From the NCBI RefSeq assembly GCF_036370855.1, contig NC_088113.1, positions 21,968,501 to 22,032,500 of the forward strand: a stretch of 64,000 bases of DNA, written 5' to 3'. The notes beneath the pieces were generated by a model. It worked only from the letters and a program-made list of their open reading frames with translations, was not told where the DNA came from and did no database searches. This document shows positions 9,533 through 22,552 of this stretch, piece by piece (within the stretch, counting starts at the first letter, position 1; every line of letters starts with the position of its first letter). A program made the position numbers and the translations under genes. The stretch comes from Dromaius novaehollandiae (Eukaryota; Chordata; Aves; Casuariiformes; Dromaiidae).

Positions 9533-9770
9533 CGGGAATGCGGGGAGCCGTAGCTTTCGGCGCGGCATGCCGGGAGCAGTAGTCTTCCGGCACTGGGCTT
9601 CCGGTGGGGCCTGTTTGTTCTGAGCGCGGCATGCTGGGAGCGGTAGTCTTCCGGCACTGGGCTTCCGGGCGGCCATGTTGCTTGGCATGGCATGCCGGGA
9701 GCAGTAGTCTTCCGGCACTGGGCTTCCGGGCCGCCCTTTTCGCGTGCACGGTATGCTGGGAGGTGTAGTC
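9533..9770 (+). promoter_or_regulatory. ZNF143-type site cluster (M2)
   Basis: Same arrangement as in M1: four strong sites, paired ETS elements and the YY1 motif, with the degenerate first site in its GAATGCGG form. The GCN tract just downstream is three bases shorter than in M1. Confidence 0.68.
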
Positions 9771-10032
9771 TTCTCAGGCGGGGCTACTGGGTGACCATGC
9801 TGCGCCTCTCGAGGTGGCCCCGCGGGGGGGGCGGCGGCGGCGGCGGCAGGTCCCTGCCAGCGGGGTTCCCAGCAGGCGGCCGCGTGGCAGGCCAGGAGCT
9901 GTAGTGCCCGCTGGGTCTGTTCCTTACTGGACATGTGTCACTCACGCCTGAGTCCCCACAGGTCACGGGGGACAGTGGAATGCCCCTGTTTTTCCCCGGT
10001 ACAGGGCAGGAAGTGTTTTCCATCTCCGATGG

Positions 10033-10609
10033 TGTTGCAAGACAACCTTGGAAGCTCAGAAAGAGTGTTCCTGCTGTTTAAACTAGGCAGATGAGGAGAA
10101 CCCCCCCCCCCCCCCCCCCCATTTCCTGGGAGGAAATAATTCTTTAATCAAGGCCATGCTAGAAGTGCTAAAGCCTTAAAGAAATAGTAAATCAAAATGT
10201 TTTGTTTTCTATGTAGACGTTGCCAATTTAGCAAAGGAATTCGAGGTATCCCCGAACTGAACTGTCCTCATTATAATACAAGAAAATCACGCCCATAGGT
10301 CAGAAAGACCTGTGCCCGGGTGAAGACCCCTCCCCTGAGCATGCGTAGTTTTAAAATGGCGTGTAAGCAATATTAGAATTGTATGTAAATCACTAACCAA
10401 CCGGTGTAAGAGGGAAAGTTGCAAACCTTGCAACTTGTATAAATGCTACTTGGAAAGCCGGGGCGGGGGGGGAGTTGCGCTTGATTTGTGGGGAAAACAC
10501 CGAGCAGCCAGGCTTGCACAACTCTGAAATAAATAAGCAAATGTCTCTCCTGAGCGTGTCATTATTGGCTTAGTGCACAGCGGGCAACGAATCCGCTTTT
10601 CGGACAGCA
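10033..10609 (+). mobile_element. Solo-LTR-like fossil (M2)
   Basis: Same element at the same site as in M1. It is slightly longer because of an expanded poly-C tract near 10101-10120. It shares the GCATGCGTAG variant with M1. Confidence 0.6.
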
Positions 10610-12179
10610 GCGTGACCAGGCAGGGTTGTCCCCGGGGGCTGGGGCTGTCCCTCTTGGAAATGGGGAGGGCGGGAAGAGTAGGAGGGGTGCTGCGGGCTCC
10701 TGGGGGTCGTAGCTTTGCTCAGGATTGGGGCCGGTTAGGCAGCTGCTGGGAGGAGTGGCGGTGCTGGGAGGGCACGGTGCGGAGCTGTCCTGCTGTGCAG
10801 CGCAAGGGAAAGTCGACCAGCACCGTTGCTGTCCGAGGACCCTGGAACAGCCCGAGAGACCCTGGAACAGCCACCCCACGGACACCGTGTCACTGCCTCG
10901 CAAGGCCACCGCATGCAGGTACGTTTGACTACATCCGGCAGAAGAAATGTAAGCCGAAGGATCAGGGCAAATAGCTGCTTGTCTAGGTTTGTTACCTAGC
11001 GACGCACTGGCAAAGCTTTTTATGAACACCCGTACTCGATCGAGTGCGTATTCATTCTGTGAATATTAATTACTGCCAGACCGCGTACGTCACTGATGCT
11101 TTAAAGCAAGTCCGTGGCGCTGGGGTAGCACGTGTAGTGGAGGCTAAATGCAATAATACCTCGTTTTGATGTTGTTCTCTTATACGAAAGCACTTGGAGC
11201 AGATTAAGACATTTCTCGTCCTATTTTGTTTATTGAGTGGGCCCTGATACTGGGGAGAAGCTGCCATGAAGCAGACCTAGTAGTCAGCTTCCTTAGAGAA
11301 GGCGTCTTGTCCTGTATTTGAGGGCTTCCGGTACGTTTTGACAGACAGTAGTGAGTGACGGGTTTCCTTTGGACCCCCCGGGGAGCAGAAAGTTCTGCCG
11401 GGAAGGCAAAATGTTTCTTGCGGCTGGGTTGGAAGAAGCTGGCTGCTGATGCAAGGCAGTGACAATTCTGGGGAGTCGCGGGAAGTTTTGAAAAGACGGT
11501 CGTTCCCTTTGCTAGAAGGCTATGCACTTCGGTTCCTAATAGCTGCAGTAATGAAGCCAGGTAAGCGTTCGGGAGGAGCCCAAGCCGTTTTTGTCTAGCG
11601 AGTATTTTGCAAGGGGGGCAGGAAAGCGCTGCGCCCTGCTCCTTGCTGCCCTCGCGTGTCTGAAAGGCGGCACTGCACGCGGGAGGGGGGCGCGCTCACG
11701 GCTGCCCTCGCGTGTCGACAAGGCAGCACTGCAGCCGCCGGCGGCCACCGCTGCGTACGGAGACCGTAGCGGGCAGCCGGCGCACACGTGCGCGCTGCCG
11801 GTCGCCGTGTTGGCCGCTACTCTGCGCTCTCTCGGGGACGGGTAAGCGCAGGGGCCGCGCTCGTGCCCCCTGCCCGGTGCTCACGGACCGGGAGCGCTTT
11901 TCCCGAGAGGGCTTTTCCTTCTCGGTGCTTCCTGGGGGCGCGGGGACGGGCAGTGCCGTCTCGGAGCTGCTCCGCGGCGCTCTCTCCCCGGGGCAGCCCC
12001 AGCGCCTGCTCGCTGAAGCCCGCCGCTCTCTCGGGCGCGGGCAGAGCAGCCTCGGGGCGCTCGCTGCTCGGCCTGAGCGCCGGGGTGGCGCGGCGGGCTG
12101 CGGTTGGCGCGCGGGAGCCGGCCGGCTGCAGCGCGGCGCTGCGACCACGCGAGGGTGGGGCCATTGCGGGTCTGGGCTG

Positions 12180-12580
12180 CCTCGCGCTGCGCTCCCCCCG
12201 CCCCTCGCGCTCCCCCCGCCCCTCGCGCTGCGCTCCCCCGCCCCTCGCGCTCCCCCCGCCCCTCGCGCTCCGCTCCCCCCGCCCCTCGCGCTCCGCTCCC
12301 CCCGCCCCTCGCGCTCCGCTCCCCCCGCCCCTCGCGCTCCGCTCCCCCCGCCCCTCGCGCTCCGCTCCCCCCGCCCCTCGCGCTCCCCCCGCCCCTCGCG
12401 CTCCGCTCCCCCCGCCCCTCGCGCTCCGCTCCCCCCGCCCCTCGCGCTCCGCTCCCCCCGCCCCTCGCGCTCCGCTCCCCCCGCCCCTCGCGCTCCGCTC
12501 CCCCCGCCCCTCGCGCTCCGCTCCCCCCGCCCCTCGCGCTCCGCTCCCCCCGCCCCTCGCGCTCCCCCCGCCCCTCGCGC
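12180..12580 (+). repeat. 23/18-bp GC-box minisatellite (M2)
   Basis: Same array, 401 bp, one 23-bp unit longer than M1. It ends with an 18-bp unit leading into the 39-bp array exactly as in M1. Confidence 0.9.
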
Positions 12581-12776
12581 GCGAGCCCTGGGCGGCCGGC
12601 GCACGCGCGGTGCGGCGGCGCGAGCCCTGGGCGGCCGGCGCACGCGCGGTGCGGCGGCGCGAGCCCTGGGCGGCCGGCGCACGCGCGGTGCGGCGGCGCG
12701 AGCCCTGGGCGGCCGGCGCACGCGCGGTGCGGCGGCGCGAGCCCTGGGCGGCCGGCGCACGCGCGGTGCGGCGGCG
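12581..12776 (+). repeat. 39-bp NRF1-motif array, five copies (M2)
   Basis: Five copies, otherwise as in M1. Confidence 0.9.
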
Positions 12777-12779
12777 GGC

Positions 12780-13071
12780 AAGATGGCGGCGAGCAGGGCG
12801 GGTGTTTTGGCTGGACGGCGGCGGGCGAGGGCAGAGGCGGGCTGGAGTCGAGCATGTGGGGGCCGCGGTGAGGCGAGGTGAGGCGAGCGTGTGCCTTCGG
12901 GTGGCCGCGGGTGTCGGGCTGTGTCCTGCCAGCCGGGGCCGTCGCTGCGTGGAGGCGGCGGGGCGGGGGGGGGGGGGGGGGGAGTCGGGCCGGGGGCCGC
13001 GCCGGGTCTGCGCGGCGCCGGGTCTGCCGGAGCGCGGCTCTGACTCTCCCTTTTGCGTGTGTCGCCTGTAG
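12780..13071 (+). promoter_or_regulatory. YY1 start-site motif and candidate intron (M2)
   Basis: As in M1, with the same donor and acceptor sequences and a slightly shorter poly-G tract. Confidence 0.48.
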
Positions 13072-14221
13072 GGCCCCGGTTCCTCCCCAGCGCGGGCCGG
13101 GGCGTGCGCTCGCCCCTGCGGACGCAGCCTGGAGGAGTGTGTGTGGGGTGCCTGCGCGGGGGTCTGGATGTCTCTAGCAGCGGCACGGCAGCCTGATGCC
13201 TCCTCTCGTCTGGGACGCGGGGTCCTTGGGGAGTTCCCTGCTGCCTCCTCTGGCGTTCTCTGCGAGCTCATAGATCCCTCCACCTCCTCTCTCCCCCCCC
13301 CCCCCCCGCCCCGCTCCCCTGTCTGGTGGGGTGGGAGACCGGTGGCTGCTCCCGCCGAGCTGAGAGCCACGTAGGGCACCCCTATGTGCTCGCTACGCAT
13401 CTGGGATGGCACCCCTGCCCTGAGGGCCCCGCAGAGTCCCACCCTTCCTGCAACCAGCCCCCCCAGAGCCATTAAACCACCCACAAATCCTGCCCCAACA
13501 CCCCCACAGGCCCCAAAACGCCTCCGAGCCCTGCCGCAATGTTGTCACTGACTCCAGACCTTCCCCTGCACTCTGTGCAAGGCCCCAAACATTCCTCAAA
13601 CTGCTGCCAGACCCAGTGCCCGCAGCAGTGAGGCGTTCTAACAAAGATGGGGTGCGATGTGCGTCTCCGCCTCGACTCAGTCCCGCTTTAGAGAAACAGG
13701 AAGTTACAGCACTTCCTGGTGAAGAGTGTTGACGGGTGAATGTGCGGATGACAAAGAGACTTCTCTCTCTTTTCTTCTGAGCCGCCTCTCAGAAGCCTCT
13801 GTGTGTGCACGATGTGGCTGATCTGGGATAATCGTGCTGTGCGCAGTGCTTAAGGAGAACATTGCCCTAAAATGGAGGGCTAAGGAATAGCCTAAGAAAC
13901 CTAAAAGGCTCGGGAAGAGCCAAAGAGAACACCGATGGGCTCTGGGAAGCCCCAGTGATGCTAGCGAAAACAGCGTGGCTTTTAGGCACCTCCTCAGAGC
14001 AGCAGCAATGTCTCGCTCCAGCCTATGGGACAATGGGGACTCTTAATTACCGCCTTGAATTACCACAAGTGTTGCAAAAGCAGAAGGGACTAGGGAGCAT
14101 GCAGAGCAGGTTATGGACTATATGTCAAGTTTAAACAAGCAACAAGCCCCTCTGCAAACAGAAACAGGTTTAGCCCTAAGTAATAGACGAAGGTAGCTGT
14201 GAGTAACGTGAAGCGAAGCGG

Positions 14222-14229
14222 TGACGTCA
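14222..14229 (+). promoter_or_regulatory. Full CRE motif (M2)
   Basis: Same TGACGTCA in the same context. Confidence 0.45.
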
Positions 14230-14311
14230 GTCACCCCAAAAGCCTCGGAGAAGCGGTCTGAAAATCTGGTACCCTCGTGACCTCGGCAGTCTTTTTGGTT
14301 TGTTTGGCAGG

Positions 14312-16019
14312 GTAGCCCACCGAAGGGGGACATCTCGAAGAGAAGCAGCAAGACCTGGGGATCCGGTGGTTCATTTTGGTCGTCGCCTGTGAGGCCAGCA
14401 TGCAAGAGTAAGAGGAAGCTAGGAGCAGTCTCAAAAAGGTAATAGGTTTGAAAGGGAGACAGGCAAATCGAGGGCTGTCGTTCCTCCACGTAGTTAAAGA
14501 CCGAGAGAGTTGTCGGTTAAGCGCATGCATACGAGGGTTTGCGAACAGTAACAATAACACTGAAGCGGAATAAAAATAAGGTTTCGTGGAAGATGGCGTT
14601 AGGAAGGTATTAGGCGACGTGCCCGCCTGCCTAATAACCTAGCCCTAATTGCTGTGTGTAACGTTTCCAGACCGTTTACCCTGCAACGTATGGTGCAAAG
14701 TGCCATATTAAGACCTTTCCCTTAAGGAAAAGAAGAAGGAAAAAAAGAAAAAAAAGGGGGAAAAAGAAAACAGGGTAAAGAGAAAAAGATCATGCATAAA
14801 CCTAAGCGTTTCACTGGAAGTAAAACGCGAGTTTATCGCTTCCTTACAGAGATGGAACCAAGGACAGCAAATGCTGACGAGGAGAAGAGACGGACGAGCG
14901 TTTGCTTGCGGTTAATACCGAAGGGACGGGATGAAACAAGGAAGCCAGAATGCAGCGGCCCCTCGATATCACCAGGAACTGCTACAGGAGGAGGCGTTCT
15001 GGCACGGGTAACTAGGGTAAGTATCGCTGATGACCGTTAGCAGTTATTTCGGCCTCCCCGAGGCAGCGCTGAGGACTGAGTAACCCGTTCCTACCCTGTG
15101 GCTGCTGTTGCCTGTATCTGCCTTAGCTTTGCTTTGGCTGTTTCTGTTTTGTTTTGTTATCGTACACGCAGCTACGGAAAGGAATAGATGTCATACTTAC
15201 TTTTTTAGATTAATTGCCACGGCTGAAGTTGAAGAGACCAAGAAACGTAAGCCCCGAAGGGGCACATCTTGAAGAGAGGGGGCTAGACCTAGCGATCCAG
15301 TTGTTCGTTTTGGTCGTCGCCTGTGAGGCCAGCATGCAAGAGTAAGAGGAAGCTAGGAGCAGTCTCAAAAAGGTAATAGGTTTGAAAGGGAGACAGGCAA
15401 ATCGAGGGCTGTCATTCCTCCACGTAGTTAAAGACCGAGAGAGTTGTCGGTTAAGCGCATGCATACGAGGGTTTGCGAACAGTACCAATAACACTGAAGC
15501 GGAATAAAAATAAGGTTTCGTGGAAGATGGCGTTAGGAAGGTATTAGGCGACGTGCCCGCCTGCCTAATAACCTAGCCCTAATTGCTGTGTGTAACGTTT
15601 CCAGACCGTTTACCCTGCAACGTATGGTGCAAAGTGCCGTATTAAGACCTTTCCCTTAAGGAAAAGAAGAAGGAAAAAAGAAAAAAAAGGGGGAAAAAGA
15701 AAACAGGGTAAAGAGAAAAAGATCATGCATAAACCTAAGCGTTTCACTGGAAGTAAAACGCGAGTTTATCGCTTCCTTACAGAGATGGAACCAAGGACAG
15801 CAAATGCTGACGAGGAGAAGAGACGGACGAGCGTTTGCTTGCGGTTAATACCGAAGGGACGGGATGAAACAAGGAAGCCAGAATGCAGCGGCCCCTCGAT
15901 ATCACCAGGAACTGCTACAGGAGGAGGCGTTCTGGCACGGGTAACTAGGGTAAGTATCGCTAATGACCGTTAGCAGTTATTTCGGCCTCCCCGAGGCAGC
16001 GCTGAGGACTAAGTAACCT
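14312..16019 (+). repeat. 933-bp nested tandem repeat, about 1.8 copies (M2)
   Basis: Shortest of the four arrays, with small-ORF starts at 14792 and 15725. It keeps the same first-copy and last-copy edges as M1, so only the internal copy is missing. Confidence 0.92.
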
Positions 16020-16628
16020 GAGGGGCTCTGGCCTGGGTTAGGGCAGAAGTGCAGGCAGGCGGGATCAGGCATTTTCCTCTCAGCTCTCCAAGCTGAATCC
16101 TAGCCCTGAAGGAAAAAGCACTGGGGGGAGGCTACTCGGACACCTGCCACGTCGAGGGCAGGGGCAGGAGCTGACCCTTCCCCGACGGACGGACGGACGG
16201 ACAGACGCTGGTGCGGCGGTGACTCTTTGGATATCGTAGGTAAGGGGAGGCACGCTGGTGCCGAGCTCCAGGGCGGTTTGCCTGAACACGATGCCCGGGG
16301 CAGGAGGTTACGCATTGTGTCCGGGGCTGGGAGCTGGTCCCCGAGTCCCATGTACTTGGGAGTGCCTGCGCTTGCCAGGGAGCCCGGTGCTGTTCCCAGA
16401 GCTGCGGGGAATTTCCCTTGCGTTGCCTGGACCCTCGGGGCTCTTGGGGGTGTTTCCCCTCATCGCAAGGGCAGCCAGAGCCCCTCCAGGGCTGCGTGAG
16501 GTCCCCGAACCGCTCCCGGATTTGCTTTTGGCACTCCGCAGTGTCGCTCGTGTGCCTGGGGCAGCCTGCAGGCGCCATCCTGTCAGCCGCGTTGAGCCCT
16601 GCGGCGTGCCTGGTGACCCCTCTGGTGT

Positions 16629-16897
16629 GCGCCAAGGCCCTTCCTCTGTATTTTGGTCTGCCCCAGAGCCCTGCACTTGCCCTCTGATGCCCTCAGGACC
16701 CCTCAGTTCACATTCTGGGTTGCCCCCGAGCCCTCTGCGTGCCTTTCGGTGCGCCCCGTGGCCCCGTGTGTGTTTTGCGGCATGCCGCAGAGGTCTCTGT
16801 TTAGCTTTTTCTCCTGTCCTGGAGTTTTCTGGGTGCTTCTGGGTGTGCCCCAGGGCCCTCCTTTTGGTGCCCCCAGAGTCACTCTGTTTGCTCTATC

Positions 16898-16903
<6 letters not shown>
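16629..16903 (+). repeat. Degenerate 31-bp CT-rich repeat (M2)
   Basis: Same segment as in M1, with variants (GGCATGCCGC, CTATCGTTC) shared with M3. It runs into a poly-T tract of about 38 bases. Confidence 0.62.
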
Positions 16904-16939
<36 letters not shown>

Positions 16940-17789
16940 CTTGACTTGTGTTGCACCCAGAGCTCTCGATTTGTTCTCTTGTGCTCCGCATACTCCCCTT
17001 TCCGCACTCTACACCCCAGGCAGGGCTCTCCCTTCAGCTCTCAGCAAGCTGCTGTCAGGAGAGTGGGGGTGCCTCTGCTGCCCTGGCAGCCCCAGCTGTC
17101 CCTGAAGGGGCTGATGGCCAGGCCCCCTGCCCAGTTCCTGCAGGCCCACAGCTGCGGGCCCTGGGGCTGGGATGAATGCCAGGGGGAGCTGGGTGGCAGG
17201 ACAGGCCCCAGGTGGGGCTGATGGCAAGGGCAGGCCCACATTTGGGGGCTGGGGCCGCAGTTGGGGGGAGCTGGCGCTGGGGCAGGAGCTGGGCAGCGGA
17301 GCTGCCGCGGAGCACGGCCCTTCGGGACCAGCCCGGCGGCCGCCCCGCGGAGGAGGTGAGCGGGGCCGGGGGAGGCGCACTGCAGGCTGCGGGTCCCGCA
17401 TGTGCCGGGGGTCCCGGCGGCTGGGAGCGTCCCGGGGCCACGGAGGCGGGGGGAGGAAGGGGGTGCGCCGGGGCTGCGGTGCGGTTTACTGCGCGGTCGG
17501 AGGAGCGCGGGGGGGGGGTCTCCTGTGTCAGCTCGGGAGCGTGTCGGGGAGCGGGGGGAGGAGGGTCGTGGAGGGGCGGGGGCAGTGTCGGAGCTGAGGC
17601 GGGGCCGGTCGCGGGGGTGTCGGGGGAGCCCCGGGCCGGTGGTGGGGCTGGCGGGGCCGCGCTCGGGGCTCTGCGGCCGTTTCCGGGGGGACAGGGGGGA
17701 AGGGGAAGGGGGGCGGGACGGAAAGGAACGGAATGTGCCGAGGGTCAAAGGTGCCCCAGCGCTGCGGGTGGGGGGCGGGCGTTGGGGTG

Positions 17790-18027
17790 CGGGACTGCGG
17801 GGAGCCGTAGCTTTCGGCGCGGCATGCCGGGAGCAGTAGTCTTCCGGCACTGGGCTTCCGGTGGGGCCTGTTTGTTCTGAGCGCGGCATGCTGGGAGCGG
17901 TAGTCTTCCGGCACTGGGCTTCCGGGCGGCCATGTTGCTTGGCATGGCATGCCGGGAGCAGTAGTCTTCCGGCACTGGGCTTCCGGGCCGCCCTTTTCGC
18001 GTGCACGGTATGCTGGGAGGTGTAGTC
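17790..18027 (+). promoter_or_regulatory. ZNF143-type site cluster (M3)
   Basis: Four strong sites retained. The degenerate first site reads GACTGCGG, a variant shared only with M4. Confidence 0.68.
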
Positions 18028-18289
18028 TTCTCAGGCGGGGCTACTGGGTGACCATGCTGCGCCTCTCGAGGTGGCCCCGCGGGGGGGGCGGCGGCGGCGG
18101 CGGCAGGTCCCTGCCAGCGGGGTTCCCAGCAGGCGGCCGCGTGGCAGGCCAGGAGCTGTAGTGCCCGCTGGGTCTGTTCCTTACTGGACATGTGTCACTC
18201 ACGCCTGAGTCCCCACAGGTCACGGGGGACAGTGGAATGCCCCTGTTTTTCCCCGGTACAGGGCAGGAAGTGTTTTCCATCTCCGATGG

Positions 18290-18861
18290 TGTTGCAAGAC
18301 AACCTTGGAAGCTCAGAAAGAGTGTTCCTGCTGTTTAAACTAGGCAGATGAGGAGAACCCCCCCCCCCCCCATTTCCTGGGAGGAAATAATTCTTTAATC
18401 AAGGCCATGCTAGAAGTGCTAAAGCCTTAAAGAAATAGTAAATCAAAATGTTTTGTTTTCTATGTAGACGTTGCCAATTTAGCAAAGGAATTCGAGGTAT
18501 CCCCGAACTGAACTGTCCTCATTATAATACAAGAAAATCACGCCCATAGGTCAGAAAGACCTGTGCCCGGGTGAAGACCCCTCCCCTGAGCATGCATAGT
18601 TTTAAAATGGCGTGTAAGCAATATTAGAATTGTATGTAAATCACTAACCAACCGGTGTAAGAGGGAAAGTTGCAAACCTTGCAACTTGTATAAATGCTAC
18701 TTGGAAAGCCGGGGCGGGGGGGGGAGTTGCGCTTGATTTGTGGGGAAAACACCGAGCAGCCAGGCTTGCACAACTCTGAAATAAATAAGCAAATGTCTCT
18801 CCTGAGCGTGTCATTATTGGCTTAGTGCACAGCGGGCAACGAATCCGCTTTTCGGACAGCA
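18290..18861 (+). mobile_element. Solo-LTR-like fossil (M3)
   Basis: Same element and same site. It carries the GCATGCATAG variant shared with M4. Confidence 0.6.
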
Positions 18862-20430
18862 GCGTGACCAGGCAGGGTTGTCCCCGGGGGCTGGGGCTGT
18901 CCCTCTTGGAAATGGGGAGGGCGGGAAGAGTAGGAGGGGTGCTGCGGGCTCCTGGGGGTCGTAGCTTTGCTCAGGATTGGGGCCGGTTAGGCAGCTGCTG
19001 GGAGGAGTGGCGGTGCTGGGAGGGCACGGTGCGGAGCTGTCCTGCTGTGCAGCGCAAGGGAAAGTCGACCAGCACCGTTGCTGTCCGAGGACCCTGGAAC
19101 AGCCCGAGAGACCCTGGAACAGCCACCCCACGGACACCGTGTCACTGCCTCGCAAGGCCACTGCATGCAGGTACGTTTGACTACATCCGGCAGAAGAAAT
19201 GTAAGCCGAAGGATCAGGGCAAATAGCTGCTTGTCTAGGTTTGTTACCTAGCGACGCACTGGCAAAGCTTTTTATGAACACCCGTACTCGATCGAGTGCG
19301 TATTCATTCTGTGAATATTAATTACTGCCAGACCGCGTACGTCACTGATGCTTTAAAGCAAGTCCGTGGCGCTGGGGTAGCACGTGTAGTGGAGGCTAAA
19401 TGCAATAATACCTCGTTTTGATGTTGTTCTCTTATACGAAAGCACTTGGAGCAGATTAAGACATTTCTCGTCCTATTTTGTTTATTGAGTGGGCCCTGAT
19501 ACTGGGGAGAAGCTGCCATGAAGCAGACCTAGTAGTCAGCTTCCTTAGAGAAGGCGTCTTGTCCTGTATTTGAGGGCTTCCGGTACGTTTTGACAGACAG
19601 TAGTGAGTGACGGGTTTCCTTTGGACCCCCCGGGGAGCAGAAAGTTCTGCCGGGAAGGCAAAATGTTTCTTGCGGCTGGGTTGGAAGAAGCTGGCTGCTG
19701 ATGCAAGGCAGTGACAATTCTGGGGAGTCGCGGGAAGTTTTGAAAAGACGGTCGTTCCCTTTGCTAGAAGGCTATGCACTTCGGTTCCTAATAGCTGCAG
19801 TAATGAAGCCAGGTAAGCGTTCGGGAGGAGCCCAAGCCGTTTTTGTCTAGCGAGTATTTTGCAAGGGGGGCAGGAAAGCGCTGCGCCCTGCTCCTTGCTG
19901 CCCTCGCGTGTCTGAAAGGCGGCACTGCACGCGGGAGGGGGGCGCGCTCACGGCTGCCCTCGCGTGTCGACAAGGCAGCACTGCAGCCGCCGGCGGCCAC
20001 CGCTGCGTACGGAGACCGTTGCGGGCAGCCGGCGCACACGTGCGCGCTGCCGGTCGCCGTGTTGGCCGCTACTCTGCGCTCTCTCGGGGACGGGTAAGCG
20101 CAGGGGCCGCGCTCGTGCCCCCTGCCCGGTGCTCACGGACCGGGAGCGCTTTTCCCGAGAGGGCTTTTCCTTCTCGGTGCTTCCTGGGGGCGCGGGGACG
20201 GGCAGTGCCGTCTCGGAGCTGCTCCGCGGCGCTCTCTCCCCGGGGCAGCCCCAGCGCCTGCTCGCTGAAGCCCGCCGCTCTCTCGGGCGCGGGCAGAGCA
20301 GCCTCGGGGCGCTCGCTGCTCGGCCTGAGCGCCGGGGTGGCGCGGCGGGCTGCGGTTGGCGCGCGGGAGCCGGCCGGCTGCAGCGCGGCGCTGCGACCAC
20401 GCGAGGGTGGGGCCATTGCGGGTCTGGGCT

Positions 20431-20634
20431 GCCTCGCGCTGCGCTCCCCCCGCCCCTCGCGCTCCGCTCCCCCCGCCCCTCGCGCTCCGCTCCCCCCGCC
20501 CCTCGCGCTCCGCTCCCCCCGCCCCTCGCGCTCCGCTCCCCCCGCCCCTCGCGCTCCGCTCCCCCCGCCCCTCGCGCTCCGCTCCCCCCGCCCCTCGCGC
20601 TCCCCCCGCCCCTCGCGCTCCCCCCGCCCCTCTC
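20431..20634 (+). repeat. 23/18-bp GC-box minisatellite, contracted (M3)
   Basis: Only about 204 bp. Ends in two successive 18-bp units and a CTCTCGCGCGG junction that M4 shares but M1 and M2 do not. Confidence 0.9.
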
Positions 20635-21023
20635 GCGCGGTCCTGGGCCGGCGCACGCGCGGTGCGGCGGCGCGAGCCCTGGGCGGCCGGCGCACGCGCG
20701 GTGCGGCGGCGCGAGCCCTGGGCGGCCGGCGCACGCGCGGTGCGGCGGCGCGAGCCCTGGGCGGCCGGCGCACGCGCGGTGCGGCGGCGCGAGCCCTGGG
20801 CGGCCGGCGCACGCGCGGTGCGGCGGCGCGAGCCCTGGGCGGCCGGCGCACGCGCGGTGCGGCGGCGCGAGCCCTGGGCGGCCGGCGCACGCGCGGTGCG
20901 GCGGCGCGAGCCCTGGGCGGCCGGCGCACGCGCGGTGCGGCGGCGCGAGCCCTGGGCGGCCGGCGCACGCGCGGTGCGGCGGCGCGAGCCCTGGGCGGCC
21001 GGCGCACGCGCGGTGCGGCGGCG
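20635..21023 (+). repeat. 39-bp NRF1-motif array, ten copies (M3)
   Basis: Nine full copies preceded by a shortened first copy that keeps the NRF1-like core. The array has roughly doubled while the neighbouring 23/18-bp array shrank. Confidence 0.9.
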
Positions 21024-21026
21024 GGC

Positions 21027-21314
21027 AAGATGGCGGCGAGCAGGGCGGGTGTTTTGGCTGGACGGCGGCGGGCGAGGGCAGAGGCGGGCTGGAGTCGAGC
21101 ATGTGGGGGCCGCGGTGAGGCGAGGTGAGGCGAGCGTGTGCCTTCGGGTGGCCGCGGGTGTCGGGCTGTGTCCTGCCAGCCGGGGCCGTCGCTGCGTGGA
21201 GGCGGCGGGGCGGGGGGAGGGGGGAGTCGGGCCGGGGGCCGCGCCGGGTCTGCGCGGCGCCGGGTCTGCCGGAGCGCGGCTCTGACTCTCCCTTTTGCGT
21301 GTGTCGCCTGTAGG
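21027..21314 (+). promoter_or_regulatory. YY1 start-site motif and candidate intron (M3)
   Basis: As in M1. The intronic poly-G tract is interrupted by an A, giving GGGGGGAGGGGGG. Confidence 0.48.
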
Positions 21315-22462
21315 GCCCCGGTTCCTCCCCAGCGCGGGCCGGGGCGTGCGCTCGCCCCTGCGGACGCAGCCTGGAGGAGTGTGTGTGGGGTGCCTGCGCG
21401 GGGGTCTGGATGTCTCTAGCAGCGGCACGGCAGCCTGATGCCTCCTCTCGTCTGGGACGCGGGGTCCTTGGGGAGTTCCCTGCTGCCTCCTCTGGCGTTC
21501 TCTGCGAGCTCATAGATCCCTCCACCTCCTCTCTCCCCCCCCCCCCCCGCCCCGCTCCCCTGTCTGGTGGGGTGGGAGACCGGTGGCTGCTCCCGCCGAG
21601 CTGAGAGCCACGTAGGGCACCCCTATGTGCTCGCTACGCATCTGGGATGGCACCCCTGCCCTGAGGGCCCCGCAGAGTCCCACCCTTCCTGCAACCAGCC
21701 CCCCCAGAGCCATTAAACCACCCACAAATCCTGCCCCAACACCCCCACAGGCCCCAAAACGCCTCCGAGCCCTGCCGCAATGTTGTCACTGACTCCAGAC
21801 CTTCCCCTGCACTCTGTGCAAGGCCCCAAACATTCCTCAAACTGCTGCCAGACCCAGTGCCCGCAGCAGTGAGGCGTTCTAACAAAGATGGGGTGCGATG
21901 TGCGTCTCCGCCTCGACTCAGTCCCGCTTTAGAGAAACAGGAAGTTACAGCACTTCCTGGTGAAGAGTGTTGACGGGTGAATGTGCGGATGACAAAGAGA
22001 CTTCTCTCTCTTTTCTTCTGAGCCGCCTCTCAGAAGCCTCTGTGTGTGCACGATGTGGCTGATCTGGGATAATCGTGCTGTGCGCAGTGCTTAAGGAGAA
22101 CATTGCCCTAAAATGGAGGGCTAAGGAATAGCCTAAGAAACCTAAAAGGCTCGGGAAGAGCCAAAGAGAACACCGATGGGCTCTGGGAAGCCCCAGTGAT
22201 GCTAGCGAAAACAGCGTGGCTTTTAGGCACCTCCTCAGAGCAGCAGCAATGTCTCGCTCCAGCCTATGGGACAATGGGGACTCTTAATTACCGCCTTGAA
22301 TTACCACAAGTGTTGCAAAAGCAGAAGGGACTAGGGAGCATGCAGAGCAGGTTATGGACTATATGTCAAGTTTAAACAAGCAACAAGCCCCTCTGCAAAC
22401 AGAAACAGGTTTAGCCCTAAGTAATAGACGAAGGTAGCTGTGAGTAACGTGAAGCGAAGCGG

Positions 22463-22470
22463 TGACGTCA
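22463..22470 (+). promoter_or_regulatory. Full CRE motif (M3)
   Basis: Same TGACGTCA in the same context. Confidence 0.45.
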
Positions 22471-22552
22471 GTCACCCCGAAAGCCTCGGAGAAGCGGTCT
22501 GAAAATCTGGTACCCTCGTGACCTCGGCAGTCTTTTTGGTTTGTTTGGCAGG

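Larger units (their letters stand above)
9104..17360 (+). repeat. Macrosatellite unit M2
   Basis: Second copy, 8257 bp. It is shorter than M1 mainly because it carries one fewer 933-bp sub-repeat. Its 39-bp array has five units against four in M1, its 23/18-bp array is slightly longer, and its poly-T tract near 16902-16939 is longer. In its first 3.8 kb it shares diagnostic variants with M1; in its last 4 kb it shares them with M3. Confidence 0.95.
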